Source: Sulfitobacter sp. SK012
GTDB taxonomy: Bacteria; Pseudomonadota; Alphaproteobacteria; Rhodobacterales; Rhodobacteraceae
DNA: 64,000 bases
Assembly: GCF_003352085.1 (NCBI RefSeq)
Contig: NZ_CP025804.1
Coordinates: 1-64,000, forward strand
Direction of reading: 5' to 3'
The notes below the pieces were generated by a model. It was not told the origin of the DNA and did not search any database. It saw only the letters and a list, made by a program, of their open reading frames with translations. This document shows, piece after piece, positions 46,793 through 56,105 of this stretch. Both the position numbers and the translations under genes were made by a program. How positions within the stretch are numbered: the first letter of the stretch is position 1; every line of letters starts with the position of its first letter.

Positions 46793-47947
46793 CTATATGT
46801 GATCGACATCCGCCATTAGGCTCCGCAAACGGGTCCATTCAGCGAAAAACGCCGTCGTAGCCTTGGTGTCGCGCGCTCTGATGGCAACGTCAATCTGCTG
46901 AGCCATTTTATCGGCCATCGGTTGCCACTCAAACTTTGCTGCATGTGCCAGCCCCTTTTCGCGCAAGGTGGCGCGGGTATCTGGGCTCAAGACCCCCTGC
47001 AGTGCCGTGACCATCTCTGGAACGGAGGTGCCGTCGATCAACAGAGCTGCATCTCCCGCGGCTTCAGCTAAGGATCCACGGCTGGTTGTGATGACAGGAC
47101 ACCCAGATGCCATCGCTTCAATCACCGGCATGCCGAAACCTTCGTAAAGGGAAGGATAAACCAACGCTGCAGCACCAGCATAAGCGAGCGACAAGTCATC
47201 ATCGCTTAGCGAAACGCGGCTTGCACGGACGCCATTTGGCAAACTGTCAAGAATGCGCGCCTCAATCTCAGTTTCGCCTCCGACGCAAAAGACATCGAAG
47301 TCAGCGCTCTGCATTTCGCCCAATGCATCAAAGAACAGATCAGAATTCTTATAGGCTTTGTGTTGGACCCTTGAGCCGACAAAAAGGAAATAGGGTCGAT
47401 CAAGGCTGTGCGCTGCGCGAAATGCGTCGACTTGAGTCTGATCGCGCGGGCGAAATGTTTCTACGTCCACGCCGCAGTATTCTACGGCTACCAGAGCATC
47501 TGAAATTTCAGGGTAGAGTTTGATCAAGTCGTTGCGGGTTGAGTTCGAGATGCAAAGATACGACTGCGCAAAGGCGATCGCGATTTCCTTTTCACGCCAA
47601 TCCTTAATACGCATGTCGAAATCAAACAGCTCGGGGATCATATCATAGACCATCAAAGCCATCGGTGTGGACACGGGGGATGTGTAGTAGGTCGACACAA
47701 AAGCGTCCGCGCCCAAGTGGTCACACATCTGTTGCAGCAAAGCGGAATCCGCGGCTGCCTCGGGTGCATGCCAACGTGGAAATGGGATGGTCCGGACGCC
47801 ATCGATTTCCGGGGCATTGCCGCGATCCAGCAGGACCATATCAAAGCGGTTCTGCTGTGCCCAAAGCGTCAACACAGACACCCAAACGCGCGCGATCCCT
47901 GAAGAAGCAAGCTGAAAGAAGACCCCATCAATCATCAACTTTTTCAT
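46793..47947 (-). CDS. Glycosyltransferase family 4 (GT-B fold)
   Basis: A 384-residue GT-B glycosyltransferase of the GT4 type. The C-terminal nucleotide-binding half shows PYFLFVGSRVQHKAYKN, VYPSLYEGFGMPVIEAMASG (the EX7E motif, E-GFGMPVIE) and CPVITTSRGSLAEAAGDAAL. The N-terminal acceptor half is unremarkable. Donor and acceptor unknown. Its ATG overlaps the GT2 stop (ATGA), so both are translated from one message. Confidence 0.9.
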   Translation of the reverse strand: MKKLMIDGVFFQLASSGIARVWVSVLTLWAQQNRFDMVLLDRGNAPEIDGVRTIPFPRWHAPEAAADSALLQQMCDHLGADAFVSTYYTSPVSTPMALMVYDMIPELFDFDMRIKDWREKEIAIAFAQSYLCISNSTRNDLIKLYPEISDALVAVEYCGVDVETFRPRDQTQVDAFRAAHSLDRPYFLFVGSRVQHKAYKNSDLFFDALGEMQSADFDVFCVGGETEIEARILDSLPNGVRASRVSLSDDDLSLAYAGAAALVYPSLYEGFGMPVIEAMASGCPVITTSRGSLAEAAGDAALLIDGTSVPEMVTALQGVLSPDTRATLREKGLAHAAKFEWQPMADKMAQQIDVAIRARDTKATTAFFAEWTRLRSLMADVDHI

Positions 47948-49593
47948 GATCCCGTCCCCATTTCAGGTTTGGCTGCGCGCGCCAAATCGCGCAGCGCCTT
48001 TTGGACAAGTCTACTGCGATCAACCTCGTCCTGCGTTGAAGACTTTGGCAAACCCAATATGTCAGTGGTAAATTCTGGCAGGTCAGCGGTAAACCCTTGG
48101 GCGATCAGCTGCGCAGCGTATTTCTTAAGGATCATCCGCCCTTCTATCAGTCCGCGCGTATCTGCGCGCGTCGAGAGGCCCTTAGGGTTCTGATAATACA
48201 CAACGTGTGGCTCATTCACTTTGAAGAATGACTTGCCCTTAGACAGACAGCGCATCCAGAATTCATAGTCCCCGGCGGATTTGTATGAGGCGTCGAACAA
48301 CCCCATTTCACTATGCAGTGATTTGCGCCACATCGGTGCATTGTGCGGCGAGTTAAAGCGCAGCATGTTATAAGGTGTGATCACCGGCAGATCGCTTTTG
48401 TAGCCAAAGGCTGCGACTTCATCCCAGCTAAGGTTTGGAGCAAAGGAATAGTAAAAATCCTGATAGACCACGTCTGCAAAGGGCGTCGCATCCAACGCAC
48501 CCGCTTGGATTTCAAATGAATCAGCGCGGCGCAGATCATCAAGGTTGGCATTCGTCAAATAGTCACCTTTTGACATCTGAACGCCGAGGTTCCATGCCTC
48601 GTAAATGCCTATGCAGCTGTCCATTCTGCGGTATTGGATATTGGGATGATCCTTGAGGTAACGGGCGATTACCTCACCCTCGTTCTCGGGGGAGTCTGCA
48701 TCGATGATGATCAGCTCTGAATGGCGATCAAAGCAGGTCTGGGTGGTAATGTTATCCATGAACTGTTCAATGAAATCACCGCCACGAAACAGGCTGGTGA
48801 TGGCGCTAACGCGCAGTCCAGAATCTGGATTTATATGATAGGGTGTTGCGGGTTTCAGGGCTGCGCGCGCAGCTGCAAGCGCTTCGGTATCTTTGGCCTG
48901 GGCCGCCCAGTTATCTAGATGAACGATTCGATTTGTCCCCATGATCCAGCTCGACAGGCCATCATGCAGCACCTCAACGCTGTCTTTGGATAGACGTGTG
49001 ATCTCCGCGTTGAAGAAATTGATGACCTGATCAGCTCGGCTCATTTCTCGACCTTGAAGCAGCTCGCGGAAATGTTCGAGCTCACTTGGCAGCCCGCCAC
49101 GGCCTTCGATAATTCGATAGACGAATTGAACAAACTCAGCGTCAGTTTGGTTAGGCGCGACCTTTGCCGTTGTGCGAGACGATTGACTGTCAGCTTTCTT
49201 GTTCAAAGCCAGCAGAAAATGCGGGAACGGCGTGCCGCCTGCGATCTCGTTAGTCCAGCGGTTTAGTTCTTTGGTTTTTGGACGGCGATTTAGAGTAAGC
49301 TCAAATGCCAGCTTGATTGCCTTCTTGGTGCTGGTGATGTGATCCTCGACGGATAGGTCCGGCAATTTGCGCAGCGAGGCTTTGGTGAGTACTTTCGCAG
49401 ATAATGCATCATCCAGGCCATCGGTTGATTTGCCTGCATAAAACGCCAACAAGCGTGCTGTCGGATCAGACAGCGGCACATCCTCCACGGTTTGACCAGC
49501 ATCAAGAGCCTGCTTTAGTGCGGCCCGGTCGTCATCAGATACGCCAGCCACCAACAGATCAAACATATCGCGTTGCGCGGTTCCTACAGTCAT
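47944..49593 (-). CDS. GT2-family glycosyltransferase with N-terminal helical repeats
   Basis: A protein of about 549 residues. The C-terminal half (from about 255) is a GT-A domain: VSAITSLFRGGDFIEQFMDN, IDADSPENEGEVIARYLKDH, YLTNANLDDLRRADSF (the metal-binding DxD type), and ending in a HVVYYQNPKGLSTR loop. The N-terminal half contains two helical segments of the DUF4214 kind, LAFELTLNRRPKTKELNRWT and FVYRIIEGRGGLPSELEHF, usually found on secreted or extracellular proteins. The start is the ATG at 49593 rather than the TTG at 49596. It is the first gene of the minus-strand unit and 169 bp from the divergent gene at 49762. Confidence 0.8.
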   Translation of the reverse strand: MTVGTAQRDMFDLLVAGVSDDDRAALKQALDAGQTVEDVPLSDPTARLLAFYAGKSTDGLDDALSAKVLTKASLRKLPDLSVEDHITSTKKAIKLAFELTLNRRPKTKELNRWTNEIAGGTPFPHFLLALNKKADSQSSRTTAKVAPNQTDAEFVQFVYRIIEGRGGLPSELEHFRELLQGREMSRADQVINFFNAEITRLSKDSVEVLHDGLSSWIMGTNRIVHLDNWAAQAKDTEALAAARAALKPATPYHINPDSGLRVSAITSLFRGGDFIEQFMDNITTQTCFDRHSELIIIDADSPENEGEVIARYLKDHPNIQYRRMDSCIGIYEAWNLGVQMSKGDYLTNANLDDLRRADSFEIQAGALDATPFADVVYQDFYYSFAPNLSWDEVAAFGYKSDLPVITPYNMLRFNSPHNAPMWRKSLHSEMGLFDASYKSAGDYEFWMRCLSKGKSFFKVNEPHVVYYQNPKGLSTRADTRGLIEGRMILKKYAAQLIAQGFTADLPEFTTDILGLPKSSTQDEVDRSRLVQKALRDLARAAKPEMGTGS

Positions 49594-49761
49594 CAACCAA
49601 AGCTCCGTTTCGCGCGAGGGTGCAAGGCCGTCGCTCTACCACGTGCAAAACACCCATGGCAACTGTAGCCCAACCCTTGCCGCGCTGGACAAGGTAGGAT
49701 GCGCGCATTAATCATCATCCCCCGGACGTTGCACATAAAATGCCGAAGGGGAAAGGCCCTG

Positions 49762-51021
49762 ATGAAACCTTTGGACAGCACCCCCAGACGTGGCCATGGC
49801 GACACAACGTTGCGCTGCGTGGCAGTTCCCGTCGTGGCCAGCGATATCGGGCCAGTCCTAGCACAGTTGTTTGCGCTTTGGTCTGATGAGCGTTTTGCGC
49901 CAGTGGTGGATGCACGAACGCATCGACCGCATCTGATGATTGTCGCAAACGCGGCAAATGAAGATCAGCTGGCGTTGGCTGAGGCGCTGTTTCGCGATCA
50001 TCCAAAGCTTGCCAATGCATTTTCGGGTTTCAGTGCACTCAGTGCTGATCTAGCTGGTGATTTCGACCGCTATGAACGCAAGCCCGGCGCTCGGGAGGGC
50101 GCATATGGTGCCCGTGCAGGTCCAAACTTTCAATTTTTCAAGACGATGGAATTCTCGCAGGAGCGCGGCGGCTTCACCCTTCAAATCGAGGTTGATTGCC
50201 TGCCCGTCTCAGCGGGGTGGGTTGAAGCCACGCAAGATGTTATCGATGACCACACCAGTGCTTGGGTGATCGGTTCAGTTTATGCTGGTATTGGCGAGCT
50301 TAAGAAAAAAACCCAGTCCCATCTTAACGGAAATGCTCTCTACCGTACAGGTGACCCTTTGTTTCAGGCGTTTCTGCGTGAGGTTTGGCAGCCTCGTCTG
50401 ATGAAACAAATTGGGCTCGACTATACCGTGCCATATGATTGCTGGTGGGCGTTAGAGTGTGCGAGGGCCAGCGCGCGCAAGCCAAATGACGCGTGGCATT
50501 TGTTTCAGGCCTACGATCCGTTTTTTCATAGCGATCCATTTGTCGTGAATCTGCTCGTCACAACGGCAGAAGTTGACGACTATTTGGATGTGTTCGACAG
50601 ACATGCAACTTTGGGGCAAGCACCCGTCTTTTTCCATGGTCAAGCGATGAATTCGGTGCGCGCCAGCCTCCTTGAGCACCCAAGCGACGGGATGCCTCAA
50701 GCGATTTCAAGACTGTCCGGAGCCGAAGTAAGTGGTTCCGTATCTGGTACCAAGATTCCGGTAACAGTGGCGAGCGGTCCTGGTTGGTTAGAATCTTTGG
50801 CACGACGCTATGCAGAGGATCCAACGTTAGCAGCATCGCTGCTGCGTGCAGCGGCAGCAGAAATGAATGTTAACCCCAAGAACTTTGGTGCCGGTCCGTT
50901 AGGCGCACTTGACCGCGCGGTCAAACAGCTTGGCCCAGACGATGCAGTCGTTCAGTATTTTCGCAAAACAGAGGCGCGTGTTGTATCGCTTGGGTCGGCA
51001 GAAGGCTCATCCTCGCATTGA
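49762..51021 (+). CDS. Unassigned protein of the glycan locus (possible glycosyltransferase)
   Basis: A 419-residue soluble protein with no family I recognise. A segment FTLQIEVDCLPVSAGWVEAT contains an acidic pair in a strand-loop context like the DxD of GT-A enzymes, and AVPVVASDIGPVLAQLFALW resembles the first strand and helix of a nucleotide-binding fold; the C-terminal 100 residues are helical. The frame is open to 49699, but GAAAGGCCCTG in front of the ATG at 49762 supports the shorter start. It opens the plus-strand unit with gmd-fcl-manC. A new glycosyltransferase family is plausible. Confidence 0.55.
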   Translation: MKPLDSTPRRGHGDTTLRCVAVPVVASDIGPVLAQLFALWSDERFAPVVDARTHRPHLMIVANAANEDQLALAEALFRDHPKLANAFSGFSALSADLAGDFDRYERKPGAREGAYGARAGPNFQFFKTMEFSQERGGFTLQIEVDCLPVSAGWVEATQDVIDDHTSAWVIGSVYAGIGELKKKTQSHLNGNALYRTGDPLFQAFLREVWQPRLMKQIGLDYTVPYDCWWALECARASARKPNDAWHLFQAYDPFFHSDPFVVNLLVTTAEVDDYLDVFDRHATLGQAPVFFHGQAMNSVRASLLEHPSDGMPQAISRLSGAEVSGSVSGTKIPVTVASGPGWLESLARRYAEDPTLAASLLRAAAAEMNVNPKNFGAGPLGALDRAVKQLGPDDAVVQYFRKTEARVVSLGSAEGSSSH

Positions 51022-51079
51022 TAAATCCGCACCAATATGAAAAGCATCACGAAACCGTTGCAGCAATGGATCCGCAGGC

Positions 51080-52195
51080 ATGAAAAAAGCACTTATTACC
51101 GGCGTCACAGGGCAGGATGGCTCTTATTTGGCAGAGTTTCTGTTGGCCAAAGGGTATGAGGTCCACGGGATCAAACGGCGGGCATCGCTGTTCAACACTC
51201 AGCGGATTGACCACATCTATCAGGATCCGCACGTCAACAACGCGCATTTCAAGCTGCATTACGGTGATCTGACTGATACGTCGAACCTGACACGTATTCT
51301 TAGCGAAGTGCAGCCAGACGAGGTCTATAACCTGGGTGCGCAAAGCCATGTTGCTGTGAGCTTTGAAGCTCCGGAATATACTGCGGATGTCGATGGCATT
51401 GGGACATTGCGCCTGCTTGAAGCGATCCGGTTCCTTGACATGGAGAAGACGACGCGCTTCTATCAGGCCTCCACGTCCGAGCTTTACGGTCTTGTTCAAG
51501 AAACGCCGCAGACCGAAACTACGCCGTTCCACCCGCGCAGCCCCTATGCTGTGGCGAAAATGTACGCCTATTGGATCACTGTAAACTACCGTGAAGCCTA
51601 CGGAATGTATGCCTGCAATGGCATCTTGTTTAACCACGAGAGCCCCCGGCGCGGTGAGACTTTTGTGACCCGCAAGATTACGCGCGGCCTGTGTAATATT
51701 GGGCAAGGCCTCGAAAAGTGTCTCTATATGGGCAACATCGATGCCTTACGCGATTGGGGTCACGCCAAAGACTATGTACGGATGCAGTGGATGATGCTGC
51801 AGCAAGATACTCCTGAAGATTTTGTCATCGCGACCGGAAAGCAGTATTCGGTGCGCGAGTTCATCACTTGGTCGGCTGCTGAATTAGGTCTTGAGTTGGA
51901 ATTTAACGGCACCGGCGTGGACGAGACAGCAACCGTCGCCAAGATCACCGGCGACAACGCGCCAGCCCTGAAGGTCGGCGACGTGGTGCTGAAAATTGAC
52001 CCAAATTATTTCCGCCCAGCTGAAGTCGAAACGCTGTTGGGCGATCCGACAAAAGCCAAGGAAAAGCTGGGCTGGGTCCCAGAAATCACCACGCAAGAGA
52101 TGTGCACCGAGATGGTCGCATCCGATCTCAAAACTGCCAAGCGTCACGCCTTGCTCAAAGAGCATGGGTTTGATTTGCCCGTTAGCGTCGAATAG
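51080..52195 (+). CDS. gmd: GDP-mannose 4,6-dehydratase
   Basis: Gmd converts GDP-D-mannose to GDP-4-keto-6-deoxy-D-mannose, the first step to GDP-L-fucose. The 371-residue protein has the NADP site [20 protein letters not shown], the catalytic ASTSELYG (Thr/Ser and Glu), [10 protein letters not shown] (Tyr, Lys), [20 protein letters not shown] and [16 protein letters not shown], all as in standard Gmd. The ATG is 59 bp after the preceding gene; fcl follows 16 bp later. Normal length. Confidence 0.96.
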   Translation: MKKALITGVTGQDGSYLAEFLLAKGYEVHGIKRRASLFNTQRIDHIYQDPHVNNAHFKLHYGDLTDTSNLTRILSEVQPDEVYNLGAQSHVAVSFEAPEYTADVDGIGTLRLLEAIRFLDMEKTTRFYQASTSELYGLVQETPQTETTPFHPRSPYAVAKMYAYWITVNYREAYGMYACNGILFNHESPRRGETFVTRKITRGLCNIGQGLEKCLYMGNIDALRDWGHAKDYVRMQWMMLQQDTPEDFVIATGKQYSVREFITWSAAELGLELEFNGTGVDETATVAKITGDNAPALKVGDVVLKIDPNYFRPAEVETLLGDPTKAKEKLGWVPEITTQEMCTEMVASDLKTAKRHALLKEHGFDLPVSVE

Positions 52196-52210
52196 CGAGA
52201 AAGGTCAGCC

Positions 52211-53188
52211 ATGACCAAAATCTACATCGCAGGGCATCGCGGCATGGTAGGCACCGCCATCAAGCGCAGGCTGGAAACGCGCCGCGCAGACGGCGAAGCG
52301 CTTGAATTGATCACAGCCACCCACGCAGAATTGGACCTGACCGATCAGGTTCAGGTGCGGGATTTTATGAACGCAAATAAGCCAGATATTGTCATTCTGG
52401 CCGCCGCAAAGGTGGGCGGCATTCACGCAAACAACACCTACCCTGCTGATTTCATTTATGAAAATTTGATGATTCAGTCCAACGTGATACATCAAGCGCA
52501 CAGCGCCGGGGTTCAGCGTCTGTTACAACTGGGCTCAAGCTGTATCTATCCCAAGGGCGCGTCTCAGCCGATGCGCGAAGACGCGTTATTAACTGGCACG
52601 TTGGAACCCACGAACGAGCCTTACGCGGTTGCAAAAATCGCGGGGATCAAGCTTTGTGAAAGCTATAACCGTCAACATGGAACGGACTATCGTTCTGTGA
52701 TGCCCACCAATCTTTATGGGCCTGGCGACAACTTCCACCCTGAAAACAGCCATGTTCTTCCTGCGTTGATGCGCCGCTTCCATGAAGCTGAGGCCAGTGG
52801 TGCAGAAGAGGTTATAATCTGGGGTTCAGGCACCCCGCGCCGGGAATTCCTTCACGTGGACGACATGGCGGAAGCGTCATTGTTTGTGCTGGACCTCGAC
52901 AGAGCAACCTATGATGCAAACACCGAGCCGATGCTCAGCCACATTAATGTCGGCTCTGGCACGGATATTTCAATCCTTGAGCTGGCAAAAATGGTTGCAA
53001 AGGTTACGGGCTACACCGGGACCATCACCACAGACCCCAGCAAGCCAGATGGCACATTGCGTAAACTCATGGACGTGTCGCGCCTTGCAAATATGGGCTG
53101 GCGCGCGCGCATCGATCTTCAGGACGGCATCCGAGAGACCTATGCTTGGTTCAACGAACAGTCGGAAAATACGCTTCGGGCGAAATAA
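52211..53188 (+). CDS. fcl: GDP-L-fucose synthase
   Basis: Fcl (WcaG) epimerises and reduces GDP-4-keto-6-deoxy-D-mannose to GDP-L-fucose. The 325-residue short-chain dehydrogenase begins [20 protein letters not shown], has the catalytic [15 protein letters not shown] (Ser, Cys), [17 protein letters not shown] (Tyr-x-x-x-Lys) and [20 protein letters not shown] with the histidine used in epimerisation. It follows gmd closely and is transcribed with it. This makes the product of the locus L-fucose-containing. Confidence 0.96.
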   Translation: MTKIYIAGHRGMVGTAIKRRLETRRADGEALELITATHAELDLTDQVQVRDFMNANKPDIVILAAAKVGGIHANNTYPADFIYENLMIQSNVIHQAHSAGVQRLLQLGSSCIYPKGASQPMREDALLTGTLEPTNEPYAVAKIAGIKLCESYNRQHGTDYRSVMPTNLYGPGDNFHPENSHVLPALMRRFHEAEASGAEEVIIWGSGTPRREFLHVDDMAEASLFVLDLDRATYDANTEPMLSHINVGSGTDISILELAKMVAKVTGYTGTITTDPSKPDGTLRKLMDVSRLANMGWRARIDLQDGIRETYAWFNEQSENTLRAK

Positions 53189-53333
53189 CGATGCCTCATC
53201 CGCTGCCATAAATACGCTCCAACCTTACCGCATCATGGCCAAGCTTTGCGGTTAGGGATAATACTGGATGTGTCCACGATATTTGGGCAAACCAAGAGAT
53301 AATTCGAACCTCGTACAAAGGGTTGCGCTGACA

Positions 53334-54770
53334 ATGATTGTTCCTGTTCTTCTATGTGGCGGCTCCGGCACACGGCTCTGGCCCTTGTCGCGGAAATCCT
53401 ATCCGAAACAATTTGCCCGGTTGATGGGCGATGAAAGCCTGTTTCAGGCCTCAGCCCGGCGGTTGACCGGAGATGGCTTTGCCGCCCCTCTGATCCTAAC
53501 GGGTGATCCGTTCCGCTTTATCGTGACTGAACAGATGGCGGCGATTGAACAATCCCCGCAGGCGATCCTGATTGAACCAGAGGGCCGCAATACCGCCCCC
53601 GCGGTTCTGGCCGCCGCCCTATGGTTGGCGCGCACAGACCCTGAGGCGTTGATGCTGGTGGCACCGTCCGATCACGTGATTGCACAAACACCGTTGTTTC
53701 TTGAGGCAGTCCAAGCAGCAGTACCTCGAGCTGAGGCTGGTGATCTGGTGACGTTTGGCATCACGCCAGCGCGTGCCGAAACAGGCTATGGATATCTCGA
53801 ATTGGCCGCTGGAGCGGATGCAAATGCCGTTAGCCCCCAACCACTGGCGCGCTTTGTGGAAAAACCTGACGCCGCGCAGGCGCAAGAAATGCTCGATGCT
53901 GGGAATTTCCTGTGGAACGCGGGAATTTTTCTATTCTCTGCCAAGGCGATCATTGCGGCCTATCAAGCGCATTCACCAAATCTGATGGATGGCGTGCAAG
54001 CATCACTTGATGAATCACAAACTGATTTGGGTTTTACCCGCCTAGCGGCAGAGCCTTGGAGTCAGATCGAAGATATTTCAATCGACTACGCGATTATGGA
54101 AAGGGCCGATAATTTGGCCGTTATGCCATATGCGCACAGCTGGTCCGATCTAGGGGGCTGGGATGCTGTCTGGCGCGAGGCAGGGCCAGATGACAACGGC
54201 AATGTTTGTTCGGACCACGCAACGGCAATTGATTGTGACAACTCGCTGCTCCGGTCAGAGTCTGACAATGTTGAAGTTGTAGGCATCGGGCTGAATGATG
54301 TCGTGGTTGTCGCAACATCTGATGCGGTTCTTGTTGCGCATAAATCTCAAGCCCAGCGCGTCAAAGAAGCGGTGACAGCACTAAAGGCGCGTGGTGTCAC
54401 ACAAGCCGATCAATTTCCGATTGATCACCGCCCTTGGGGTTGGTTTGAAAGCCTCGTGATTGGCGAGCGGTTTCAGGTAAAACGGATTGTCGTACACCCT
54501 GGTGCTTCTCTTTCGCTCCAAAGCCATCACCACCGGTCGGAACATTGGATCGTCGTGCAAGGCACCGCGAGGGTGACCGTGGACAAGGACGTCAAGCTCG
54601 TCTCCGAAAACCAGTCCGTTTATATCCCGCTGGGTGCCGTGCACCGGATGGAAAACCCAGGCAAGGTACCAATGGTATTGATCGAAGTACAGACAGGCAG
54701 CTATCTGGGTGAAGACGACATCATCCGATACGAAGACATCTATGCGCGTGGCCAGGGAGCCAAGGGATAA
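53334..54770 (+). CDS. manC: Mannose-1-phosphate guanylyltransferase / mannose-6-phosphate isomerase
   Basis: ManC makes GDP-mannose, the Gmd substrate, and its C-terminal domain can isomerise fructose-6-phosphate. The 478-residue protein opens with the pyrophosphorylase signature LLCGGSGTRLWPLSRKSYPK, has LIEPEGRNTAPAVLAAAL and EKPDAAQAQEMLDAGNFLWN, and ends with the cupin-type isomerase domain ASLSLQSHHHRSEHWIVVQG. The frame is open from 53268; the ATG at 53334 is the family start. It closes the set manC-gmd-fcl; the RegA gene faces it 3 bp from its stop. Confidence 0.95.
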   Translation: MIVPVLLCGGSGTRLWPLSRKSYPKQFARLMGDESLFQASARRLTGDGFAAPLILTGDPFRFIVTEQMAAIEQSPQAILIEPEGRNTAPAVLAAALWLARTDPEALMLVAPSDHVIAQTPLFLEAVQAAVPRAEAGDLVTFGITPARAETGYGYLELAAGADANAVSPQPLARFVEKPDAAQAQEMLDAGNFLWNAGIFLFSAKAIIAAYQAHSPNLMDGVQASLDESQTDLGFTRLAAEPWSQIEDISIDYAIMERADNLAVMPYAHSWSDLGGWDAVWREAGPDDNGNVCSDHATAIDCDNSLLRSESDNVEVVGIGLNDVVVVATSDAVLVAHKSQAQRVKEAVTALKARGVTQADQFPIDHRPWGWFESLVIGERFQVKRIVVHPGASLSLQSHHHRSEHWIVVQGTARVTVDKDVKLVSENQSVYIPLGAVHRMENPGKVPMVLIEVQTGSYLGEDDIIRYEDIYARGQGAKG

Positions 54771-54773
54771 ACC

Positions 54774-55319
54774 TTATTTTGGCGAGCGTTTCGCCAAAAT
54801 CCGTTGAAGCGTCCGCCGGTGCATATTAAGCCGCCGGGCTGTCTCGGACACGTTACGATCACACAACTCATAGACACGCTGAATATGCTCCCAGCGCACT
54901 CTGTCAGCGCTCATTGGATTTTCTGGCGGTGGCGGCAAATCATCACCGGTAGTAAGCAGCGCATTGGTAATGTCATTCGCATCGGCCGGTTTGGACAGAT
55001 AATCTGTCGCTCCGATTTTCACCGCTGCGACAGCTGTCGCGATTGCACCATATCCAGTCAGCACGACAACCCTCGCATCGGGCCGCTTTTCACGCAGGAT
55101 TTCAACAACATCTAGGCCATTTCCATCACCCAACCGTAGGTCAACAACCGCATAGGCTGGTGGGCGTGCCGTCGCAATAGCACTACCCGCGGCAACACAA
55201 TCAGCGGTTTCCACTTCAAACCCACGTTTTTCCATCGCCTTGGCAAGCCGGCGAAGAAATGGTTCATCATCATCAAGTAAGAGCAGGCTCTTGTCCGGAC
55301 CGATATCTAGCTGTGTCAT
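54774..55319 (-). CDS. regA: Photosynthetic/redox response regulator RegA (PrrA/ActR)
   Basis: The DNA-binding response regulator of the RegB/RegA redox system, controlling respiration, nitrogen and CO2 fixation and photosynthesis genes in Rhodobacterales. The receiver domain has the acidic pocket LLDDDEPF and phospho-acceptor Asp60 (VVDLRLGDGNGLDVV), and Lys in YLSKPADAND; the C-terminal Fis-type helix-turn-helix is NVSETARRLNMHRRTLQRIL. The GTG at 55328 is possible, but AAGGGG ahead of the ATG at 55319 favours the 181-residue form. It ends 3 bp from manC, on the other strand, and follows senC. Confidence 0.95.
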   Translation of the reverse strand: MTQLDIGPDKSLLLLDDDEPFLRRLAKAMEKRGFEVETADCVAAGSAIATARPPAYAVVDLRLGDGNGLDVVEILREKRPDARVVVLTGYGAIATAVAAVKIGATDYLSKPADANDITNALLTTGDDLPPPPENPMSADRVRWEHIQRVYELCDRNVSETARRLNMHRRTLQRILAKRSPK

Positions 55320-55384
55320 GTTGCTCACCCCTTACGGCTGTTCTGTGAGAATATGTAGCGCAACTGGGGAGGCGTCAAACCCTG

Positions 55385-56002
55385 CTACATATTATCAACA
55401 AAACAACCGATGCTCTCAGCCAATTGTTCAGGCGTCTTTTCGCGGCGAAAGAACTCAACAAAGCCTTCATCAGGCATAACCAAATAGCTGAAAGTCGAGT
55501 GATCAACGAGGTACTCGCCATCCACCGGGGGGTGCGCGCTATAGTAGGTACGGTAGGCTTTGCTCACTGCTTTGATTTGTTCTTGCGATCCCGTTAGCCC
55601 GATCATCTTGGGGTGCATGTTTTCTGCAAACTCACCAACCACCTGCGGTGTGTCGCGCGCAGGATCAATGGTGATGAAAACCGGCGTAACCGATTGCCCG
55701 CGCTCGGCCATAATTTCCACTGCGGATGCATTCCTGTCGACGTCCAGCGGGCAAACATCTGGGCAGTAGGTGTAGCCAAAATAGATCAACGTCGGCTCTG
55801 TGATGACATCAACATCTGTCACGATTTCACCCTGCGCGTTCAAAAGCTCAAACGGACCGCCTAGATCAGCGCCTCCAGCCACGGCCGTTGAACGGCATTG
55901 CGCGTATTGGTCGTCGGATGCCAGTCCACCCGTGAGCACTGTCATGGCGATCATGCCAAGCCCAATTAAGAGGGCGGCGGCAATGGCTATCATACGGATC
56001 AT
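55385..56002 (-). CDS. senC: SCO1/SenC family copper chaperone
   Basis: A thioredoxin-fold protein (SCO1/SenC/PrrC) that assists copper delivery to cytochrome c oxidase. After an N-terminal membrane anchor (IAIAAALLIGLGMIAMTVL) the copper site CPDVC (with the later His in DHSTFSYLV) is present in YFGYTYCPDVCPLDVDRN. The start at 56002 (ATG after AGGAGG, spacing 6) gives 205 residues; the frame is open to 56020. It lies between regA and the divergent regB, the usual cassette in Rhodobacterales. Confidence 0.95.
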   Translation of the reverse strand: MIRMIAIAAALLIGLGMIAMTVLTGGLASDDQYAQCRSTAVAGGADLGGPFELLNAQGEIVTDVDVITEPTLIYFGYTYCPDVCPLDVDRNASAVEIMAERGQSVTPVFITIDPARDTPQVVGEFAENMHPKMIGLTGSQEQIKAVSKAYRTYYSAHPPVDGEYLVDHSTFSYLVMPDEGFVEFFRREKTPEQLAESIGCFVDNM

Positions 56003-56105
56003 GGGCATCCTCCTTGGCATGGCGTTTCACGCCTTGATCGTTGTCAGGCACACACCTACCCTAGTGAAAGAACGATACAAATCACATTAATGATAGGGTG
56101 CGCAG

